Source: an uncultured Bacilli bacterium (GTDB lineage: Bacteria; Bacillota_I; Bacilli_A; RF39; UBA660). From it: a stretch of 64,000 bases of DNA. Position numbers and translations under genes: made by a program. Positions 58,887 through 64,000 of this stretch are shown piece after piece; positions within the stretch are counted from its first letter, which is position 1, and each line of letters begins with the position of its first letter. The notes beneath the pieces are model-generated. The model had not been told where the DNA came from, did no database searches, and was given only the letters and a program-made list of their open reading frames with translations. The stretch is from NCBI GenBank assembly GCA_934085825.1, contig CAKOHR010000001.1, forward strand, positions 186,001 through 250,000, written 5' to 3'.

Positions 58887-59126
58887 GGGTTAAAATATAG
58901 TATATAAAGTAAAATTGTTGCGTGTGATATTGATATGTATGGAGGTCTTATGAAAAAGAAAATATTAATCAGTTCTATACTCATTTTGTTAGTGGGAGCT
59001 ATAATTATAAATCATAATTATAATAAAAGTGATGTATTAGAAGAAGAAAAAACTAAAGTAATAAAACAAGAAAATACACTTTCTATGATGCTTGAAACAG
59101 AAGCTGGTTCTGGAAATTATGAGATG
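58863..59126 (+). repeat. Direct repeat module, copy B
   Basis: Partner of 56516-56779. Here the first bases are the 3' arm of a complete terminator belonging to the gene before, whereas in copy A that arm has no 5' partner. Copy B therefore looks like the original and copy A the derivative. Confidence 0.9.
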
Positions 59127-60209
59127 GCAACAAGAAGTGATTGGCCAACAGATGGTTATACTTTTAATTCAGAATTATCAAGGTGTGAAAATGGTGGAGA
59201 ACTGGCCTGGGATGGTGCAAATAAAACTGTACTTATGAATGGCAATGTTTCAGATAAATGTTATGTATATTTTGATAAAGTTTCTATACTGCTAACTGAT
59301 TACATAAAATCATTGTATACAGGAACTCAAGGAGAAAATAATATCTATTATCATGACTCTAGTCTTACAAATGGAGCAGGAGATAATAGTTATAGGTATG
59401 CAGGAGCAAGCGATGTAGTAAATAACTTTGTGTGCTTTGGAACAAGCACATCCCCATGTCCAACTGATAACTTGTATAGAATAATAGGTGTATTTGAAGA
59501 TAAAGTAAAATTAATCAAGTATGATTATGCAAATAGCAATTTACTTGGAACTGATGGGAGTTATAATTCATCAAAATCATTAGAAAATGATTCTTATTAC
59601 AAGGGTAGTTTAACACAACTAGATATGTACTTTGGTGATAGTGCATTAAAGGAAACAAATTTAAATATAAATTTTATAAATAATATAGGTGAGGAATGGG
59701 CAAATAAAATAGTAACAGCATCATGGAAAACAGGAGGAAATCTAGCTACTCCAACTAGCAGAGTTGCTGGTGTGGTTCCTGCGACAGCATATCGAAATGA
59801 AGTAGTTAATCCTTATCCAAGAAATAATTCTGCAGATGGTGGAACTGTATATAGTGCAAAAATAGGCTTAATGTATGTAAGTGACTATGGATTTGCAGCG
59901 GGACCAAGTGCATGGACAACAATATTATCGAAGTATGACAATACATCAATAATATCAATAAATTGGTTATATATGGGGTTAAAAGAGTATACAATTGCTC
60001 GTGCAATAGAACTTGAACCGAGCGATGATGATGATGATGACGTTAATATGACGTCAGAACGACATCTTTTTATGATTTCTTCGACTGGGTATGTGACTCA
60101 CCAAAATGTTGCTTTTGGACGTGGAGTTCGGCCAGCTTTTTACCTTTCATCTTCTGTAACATATAAATCGGGAACTGGAACTCAAAGTGATCCAATTGTA
60201 ATAAACTGA
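58950..60209 (+). CDS. Membrane-anchored surface protein, duplicated family, copy B
   Basis: A 419-residue protein with the same N-terminal helix and CENGGELAWD...DKCYVYFD domain as the protein at 56603-57322. Its C-terminal part is different: IKSLYTGTQGENNIYYHDSS, NLYRIIGVFEDKVKLIKYD, WANKIVTASWKTGG, and the end RGVRPAFYLSSSVTYKSGTG then SDPIVIN. That end pattern (V-R-P-A-F-Y-L, then G-x-G-T-x-x-D-P) is the DUF6273-like domain common in surface proteins of gut Firmicutes. A run of six Asp codons occurs near residue 355. Start behind TGGAGG; terminator downstream. Probably extracellular. Confidence 0.75.
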   Translation: MKKKILISSILILLVGAIIINHNYNKSDVLEEEKTKVIKQENTLSMMLETEAGSGNYEMATRSDWPTDGYTFNSELSRCENGGELAWDGANKTVLMNGNVSDKCYVYFDKVSILLTDYIKSLYTGTQGENNIYYHDSSLTNGAGDNSYRYAGASDVVNNFVCFGTSTSPCPTDNLYRIIGVFEDKVKLIKYDYANSNLLGTDGSYNSSKSLENDSYYKGSLTQLDMYFGDSALKETNLNINFINNIGEEWANKIVTASWKTGGNLATPTSRVAGVVPATAYRNEVVNPYPRNNSADGGTVYSAKIGLMYVSDYGFAAGPSAWTTILSKYDNTSIISINWLYMGLKEYTIARAIELEPSDDDDDDVNMTSERHLFMISSTGYVTHQNVAFGRGVRPAFYLSSSVTYKSGTGTQSDPIVIN

Positions 60210-60243
60210 TTAGCGGACAGTTTTAAAGAAACATCTGTAAAAT

Positions 60244-60292
60244 CTGATAGAAAAGTCAAGTTCAAAAACTTATTATTTCTATCAGTTTTTTC
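60244..60292 (+). terminator. Terminator after surface protein copy B
   Basis: CTGATAGAAA pairs with TTTCTATCAG around a 23-base loop, followed by six T residues. Confidence 0.75.
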
Positions 60293-60319
60293 CTTATTTC
60301 ATAGATTAAAAAAATAAAC

Positions 60320-60349
60320 TTGTAAGAGTAATTATAAATGTGGTATAAT
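60320..60349 (+). promoter_or_regulatory. Promoter of the WG-repeat-like pair
   Basis: TTGTAA (60320-60325) and an extended -10 TGGTATAAT (TATAAT 60344-60349), spacer 18. Confidence 0.7.
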
Positions 60350-60376
60350 CTTGATATGGTATGGAGGTAATATACT

Positions 60377-62470
60377 ATGGAAGAAGAAATATTAAATGAA
60401 ATGGAAAAGATAGAAAGTGAAAATGCAAATGAAATAATAGAGATTGATGAAAATGAAGAAATAAGTAATACTCAGTATGATTTAGAACAAGTAGAAGTAC
60501 CTAAAAAAAAGAAAGAGAAAAAACCAAGTAAATGGAGTAAGCTAGATAAGAAAAAGAAAATTATTATAATAGCTAGTGCTTCGGTGGTAGTATTATTAAT
60601 AATTGGCTTATTACTTTATTTTTTAGTTTTTAAAAAAGATAAAAATAAGGAACCTAAAGAACCTGTTGTAGTTATTGAAAAAGATAATTATAGATATGAA
60701 GATGGTAAATTAATATTACTTGATAAAGATAAAAATGAATTAGGTACTTATGATTGCGAAAATAAGAGTGAAAATTTATGCTATGTAGCTAATTTTAGTA
60801 ATGAAGATGATTTTGATACAAATAAGAGAGTATATGAAGATGGTACTGCAATTAAAAATAGAACTGATATATTACTAGATGATTATGTTTTTATTTATGA
60901 TAGTAGTAAGAAAGAAAATGGGGATGTTGTTCTTTATAATATAGATAAAGAAAAAGTGCTTGATACTTATAACTTAGTTAAAGAAGTAAAAGATAATCAA
61001 GTTATAGTTAAAAAAGATGATAAATATGGTTTAATTGAAGTAACTGAAGATGAAATAAAGGAAAATATTAAAAATTCATATGATTATATGGGATATATTG
61101 AAGGTACTGATGCATTAGTAGTGTCAAACAATAGTAATTATTCCTTGGTAGATTTTGAAGGAAAGGAATTATCTAAAAGTGTACCAGGTGCTATAAAGGC
61201 GTTTGATGGAAATAATATTAGTGTTAAAGTTGGTAATGATTGTTATATATATGGTTATGATGGTAAAGTTAAAGTAGATAAGGGTTACGATTATGTAAGA
61301 TTTACAGATAACTATGCTGTTGTTGCAGATGGTAAAAAATTGTATGTTTATGATAAAGATGGAAATCCTATGAATATGGATGGTGTTAAAATTAGTAGTA
61401 ATACTTATAATACTAAGCTTATATTTAATGAAAATTTACGTCAAATTGGAAAAGAAGAAGCATTTAATGTAACTGTTACTGGTAAAACTATGAAAATAGA
61501 ATATGATAGTGATGCTGCTAGAATTAATTTGAATGAAGGAGAATTTAATAAGAAACTCGAATATATTAGTTATTTTGAAGGTAAATTATATTTCTATGCT
61601 GATAGTGAAAAAACTGAACTTATTGGAAATTATGCTTGTAATTATGCTAATTCAGTTACTGAAGGTGATGAAGTTTTAGGTAATTGTTTTATTGCTAAGG
61701 AAAGTAATATTTTGAAAAGTGGAGAGGCTTTAGATAATGGATATTTACCAATATATAATAAACGTTATGTATTTATTGCAGATACTAAAACTCCGAATAC
61801 AAATGACAATATAATTCTTTATGATTTAAAAGATAAAAAGAAACTTGCAACTTATAAATCTGTTGATGCTTCATATCATAATGCAAGTAATATGATTAAT
61901 TTTGAAGAAACTGCTGGATTGTATGTAATTGCTAAAAATACAAGCGATTCATATGGAGTTATTAATATTGGTAATTCTAAAATTAATGGTGTAATACCAT
62001 TTAAATATGGTGATGATGATAAAATCCTAAATGTTTCATTTGCAATAGTAGATGGTTATTATGTATTTAAAAGAAGTGACGATACATATCATATTTATGA
62101 TGCTAAAGGTAATGAACTTGCTAAAAATGTTAATACTAAATATGAAATTGTCAAGTATAAAGATGGGTATATAATGGTTAAAAATAATGATAAGTATTTA
62201 ATTTATGATACAAATGGTAAAGTTGTTAGTAATGAATATAAAAATATAATTATGGATACTAAATTCTATATAACTTTTGATAATGATGGTGTTGTTGGAG
62301 TATTTAAATATGATAATAAAAATGATTTAACTAGTGGTCTTGAGGAAGAAATTAAAATTGATGGTAGAGATTATGCTAAAGAATTAACCTATACGCTTAG
62401 AGATAACATATTAAAAATTACTTATGTTTATAATGGCAATACTTCAAGTGTTGATATAAATGTTGGGTAG
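60377..62470 (+). CDS. Large membrane-anchored repeat protein, WG/beta-propeller-like
   Basis: A 697-residue protein with an acidic then Lys-rich cytoplasmic N terminus (1-63), one membrane helix (about 65-87) and a large extracellular part. Two related halves start near residues 106 and 395: GKL-then-Y, GTYDCENKSENLCYVAN against GNYACNYANSV...GNCFIAKES, ILLDDYVFIYD against YNKRYVFIAD, VVLYNIDKEKVLDTYNLV against IILYDLKDKKKLATYKSV. Each carries blade-like strands such as KKDDKYGLIEV or DSYGVINI, as in WG repeats. The role is unknown; a surface-exposed binding protein is possible. The next gene is a shorter paralogue. Confidence 0.7.
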   Translation: MEEEILNEMEKIESENANEIIEIDENEEISNTQYDLEQVEVPKKKKEKKPSKWSKLDKKKKIIIIASASVVVLLIIGLLLYFLVFKKDKNKEPKEPVVVIEKDNYRYEDGKLILLDKDKNELGTYDCENKSENLCYVANFSNEDDFDTNKRVYEDGTAIKNRTDILLDDYVFIYDSSKKENGDVVLYNIDKEKVLDTYNLVKEVKDNQVIVKKDDKYGLIEVTEDEIKENIKNSYDYMGYIEGTDALVVSNNSNYSLVDFEGKELSKSVPGAIKAFDGNNISVKVGNDCYIYGYDGKVKVDKGYDYVRFTDNYAVVADGKKLYVYDKDGNPMNMDGVKISSNTYNTKLIFNENLRQIGKEEAFNVTVTGKTMKIEYDSDAARINLNEGEFNKKLEYISYFEGKLYFYADSEKTELIGNYACNYANSVTEGDEVLGNCFIAKESNILKSGEALDNGYLPIYNKRYVFIADTKTPNTNDNIILYDLKDKKKLATYKSVDASYHNASNMINFEETAGLYVIAKNTSDSYGVINIGNSKINGVIPFKYGDDDKILNVSFAIVDGYYVFKRSDDTYHIYDAKGNELAKNVNTKYEIVKYKDGYIMVKNNDKYLIYDTNGKVVSNEYKNIIMDTKFYITFDNDGVVGVFKYDNKNDLTSGLEEEIKIDGRDYAKELTYTLRDNILKITYVYNGNTSSVDINVG

Positions 62471-62475
62471 ATGTA

Positions 62476-63387
62476 ATGAAAGATAAAAAAACTTTAATAA
62501 CAATAATCGTACTTTTAGTAATTTTTCTTCCTCTTGGGGTTTTTGGAACTATTAAGCATTTCAGTGTTCCTAAAAAAGTAGATGAGAATTTAGATAATCC
62601 AAATAAAGACTTCATTCATAATAATAAAGTTTATTTCTATTTTGGTGGTAGATTGGTTTCTACATATGATTGTGATAATTGTAGTTTACCAAATACAATA
62701 ATTAATGATGAAGATTATCATACAAATTATTATAATGGTGGAACTTATGCTATTGATGGTGTTATAGATACATTTTATAGTATTTTTAAAAAAGGTGATA
62801 GTTATATTTTATATAACATAGTTAGTAAAAATGTTATTAATGAGTATAAGGAAATAAAAAATTATAATGTTGAGGCTACTAGTGATTTTTTAATAAATCA
62901 TAAAGATAGTGGATGGGGTATTACGTTTTTTGAGATTGGTAAAACTTCAATTCCAAGTGAATATGATTATATAGCTCTTCCTGCTCATTTAATTGATGGG
63001 AAAATTGATTCATCTAGATTTATTGCCATGAAGAATTCTTTGTGGTTTGTGTTAAATGATGATGGAACTTCTATTCATAATGCTATAAGAAGTGAAATAA
63101 CTGATTTTAATAATAACTATTATATTACTTATGATAATGGTTATCATATATATGATTATAATGATGTTGAATATTTGAGCGGATTACCTAAGACTAATGT
63201 TTATGGGGTTGGTGATTATTTATTTATCGTAAATAATAAACAATTATTTATTTATAAAGATGCTAGAGGGGCGATGGTTAAATTTGTTACCTTACCTGAT
63301 TATGATACTTTGTATTTTTCTACTAGTGAAAGAGGCATTGATATTATAATTGATGGAAATGTAACTGAAACACTTGAACTTACTTAA
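62476..63387 (+). CDS. Membrane-anchored paralogue of the preceding repeat protein
   Basis: A 303-residue protein with an N-terminal membrane helix (about 6-25) and one copy of the repeat unit of its neighbour: YFGGRLVSTYDCDNCSLPNT, FYSIFKKGDSYILYNIVSKN, DYNDVEYLSG. It lacks the cytoplasmic extension of the first protein. It starts 5 bases after that gene ends, so they form one operon. Function unknown. The promoter of the valS leader begins in its last codons. Confidence 0.65.
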   Translation: MKDKKTLITIIVLLVIFLPLGVFGTIKHFSVPKKVDENLDNPNKDFIHNNKVYFYFGGRLVSTYDCDNCSLPNTIINDEDYHTNYYNGGTYAIDGVIDTFYSIFKKGDSYILYNIVSKNVINEYKEIKNYNVEATSDFLINHKDSGWGITFFEIGKTSIPSEYDYIALPAHLIDGKIDSSRFIAMKNSLWFVLNDDGTSIHNAIRSEITDFNNNYYITYDNGYHIYDYNDVEYLSGLPKTNVYGVGDYLFIVNNKQLFIYKDARGAMVKFVTLPDYDTLYFSTSERGIDIIIDGNVTETLELT

Positions 63388-63402
63388 TTAATTTGTTAAA
63401 AT
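63374..63402 (+). promoter_or_regulatory. Promoter of the valS leader
   Basis: TTGAAC (63374-63379) and TGTTAAAAT (-10 TAAAAT 63397-63402), spacer 17, overlapping the end of the preceding gene. Confidence 0.7.
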
Positions 63403-63424
63403 AGATTCGTATTTTGAAGATTTT

Positions 63425-63600
63425 TGAGGAGTAATATATTGACTTATGTAGAGAGTTAGTGGTTGGTGAAAACTAATAAAGAGGGTATATGAAGGTTGCA
63501 AAAGGAGAAATAATGCAGTGATGCAATAAAATCATTTAAGTTAAATAAAAGGATGGTACCGTCATATAATGACTCCTTGGGTATCATTCTTATTTTTTGG
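63425..63600 (+). ncRNA. T-box riboswitch before valS
   Basis: The leader has the T-box features in order: AGAGAG and GGTTGGTGAAAAC of Stem I, a candidate specifier GTA (Val) at 63485-63487 within GGGTATATGAAGG, and the antiterminator box with TGGTACCG (63554-63561). The competing terminator ends GGGTATCATTCTT then TTTTTT (63579-63598). Uncharged tRNA-Val should stabilise the antiterminator and switch valS on. Confidence 0.92.
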
Positions 63601-63615
63601 AAAGAAGGAATTAAT

Positions 63616-64000
63616 ATGTTAGAAAAAAAGTATAACCATTTAGAAGTTGAAAATGGTAAGTATGAAACATGGGTTAAGAATGGTTATTTTGAAGAAAGAG
63701 AAGGATTACCTTTTTCTATTGTTATACCACCACCTAATGTTACTGGAAAGCTTCATTTAGGTCATGCTTGGGATACTACACTTCAAGATATCATTATACG
63801 TTTTAAGAAAATGCAAGGTTTTAATGCTATTTGGATTCCTGGAATGGATCATGCTGGTATTGCAACACAAGCTAAAGTTGATGCAAAACTTAAAGATATG
63901 GGTATTAAACCTCGAGAACTTGATAGAGAAGAATGGCTTCGTTATGCTTGGGATTGGAAAAAGGAATATGCTGAAAATATTCATAAACAATGGGCTAAGT
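63616..64000 (+). CDS. valS: Valyl-tRNA synthetase (3' end outside window)
   Basis: Class I synthetase charging tRNA-Val. The first 128 residues are in the window: MLEKKYNHLEVENGKYETWV, then PPPNVTGKLHLGHAWDTTLQ with the HIGH motif as HLGH, and GMDHAGIATQAKVDAKL, typical of ValRS. The start follows AAGGAA after the T-box terminator. The frame is open to the last base. Confidence 0.95.
   Translation, partial: MLEKKYNHLEVENGKYETWVKNGYFEEREGLPFSIVIPPPNVTGKLHLGHAWDTTLQDIIIRFKKMQGFNAIWIPGMDHAGIATQAKVDAKLKDMGIKPRELDREEWLRYAWDWKKEYAENIHKQWAK

Noticed and set aside
1..64000. CRISPR arrays, prophage or rRNA genes
   Set aside because: No spaced direct repeats, phage structural genes or rRNA sequence were seen; the only repeats are the two-copy module and the DUF1003 fragment.

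Overview
The window is a very AT-rich chromosomal segment from a Gram-positive, low-GC Firmicute, most likely of class Bacilli. The evidence is a LtaS-type lipoteichoic acid synthase, an L20-type infC leader, a T-box valS leader, a CIRCE element, an adjacent ylbD/ylbE pair and a rpsP-khpA pair. The compact genes and low GC suggest one of the uncultured gut Bacilli close to the Mollicutes; that placement is inference. TGA is a normal stop and conserved tryptophans are TGG, so the code is the standard bacterial one. The cell has a full wall pathway (murF, a damaged ddl, a class B PBP, a VanY-type carboxypeptidase, LtaS, a MBOAT/SGNH pair). It also carries clear sporulation genes: sigG, a YlmC/YmxH protein, a CotD-like coat protein behind a SigK-type promoter, an uninterrupted sigK with its pro-sequence, and ylbD-ylbE.

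Layout. 1-10600: mutS (5' end outside), an ABC exporter, a broken HipA-like kinase, a ZIP transporter on the minus strand, lon, murF and a frameshifted ddl. 10600-16300: a possible phage-type nuclease, then rpsB-tsf, three unknown membrane-anchored proteins and frr, with pyrH missing from its usual place. 16300-20030: MBOAT acyltransferase with its SGNH partner and a VanY-like peptidase. 20195-26600: ffh, a Nudix hydrolase, sigG, ylmC, lspA, rluD and a rhomboid protease. 26600-31100: lexA with a divergent 46-residue membrane peptide, tRNA-Arg(CCT), the CotD-like gene, CIRCE-controlled clpB without its N domain, and a broken Rpn-type nuclease. 31100-39430: a processive glycosyltransferase, decayed genes, LtaS, rpsP-khpA, sigK and a PBP. 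39600-43700: infC-rpmI-rplT behind an attenuator, rpsO and pnp. 43700-52230: a broken Fic gene, a short UvrD-type helicase, an alanine-racemase-like protein lacking the catalytic tyrosine, and parE-parC. 52230-63400: an accessory zone with a decayed beta-helix surface protein, ylbD-ylbE, a prepilin, DUF1287 and DUF1003 proteins, an IS4-like relic, two surface proteins sharing a 264-bp duplicated 5' module with a 19-20 base T tract, and two paralogous membrane-anchored repeat proteins. 63400-64000: T-box leader and the start of valS.

The most unusual observation is that two ribosomal proteins encoded about 28 kb apart, S2 and L20, carry the same extra C-terminal Rho_N/SAP-like domain on a charged linker. 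Other points worth attention are the small SOS-type peptide opposite lexA, the SigK promoter in front of the coat gene, the non-AUG start and long-range antiterminator pairing at infC, the alanine-racemase homologue with arginine where the catalytic tyrosine should be, and the duplicated promoter-signal-peptide module. Accessory genes are decaying by indels and stop codons at many places (hipA-like, rpn-like, fic, beta-helix protein, IS4-like transposase), while the housekeeping genes are intact except ddl.
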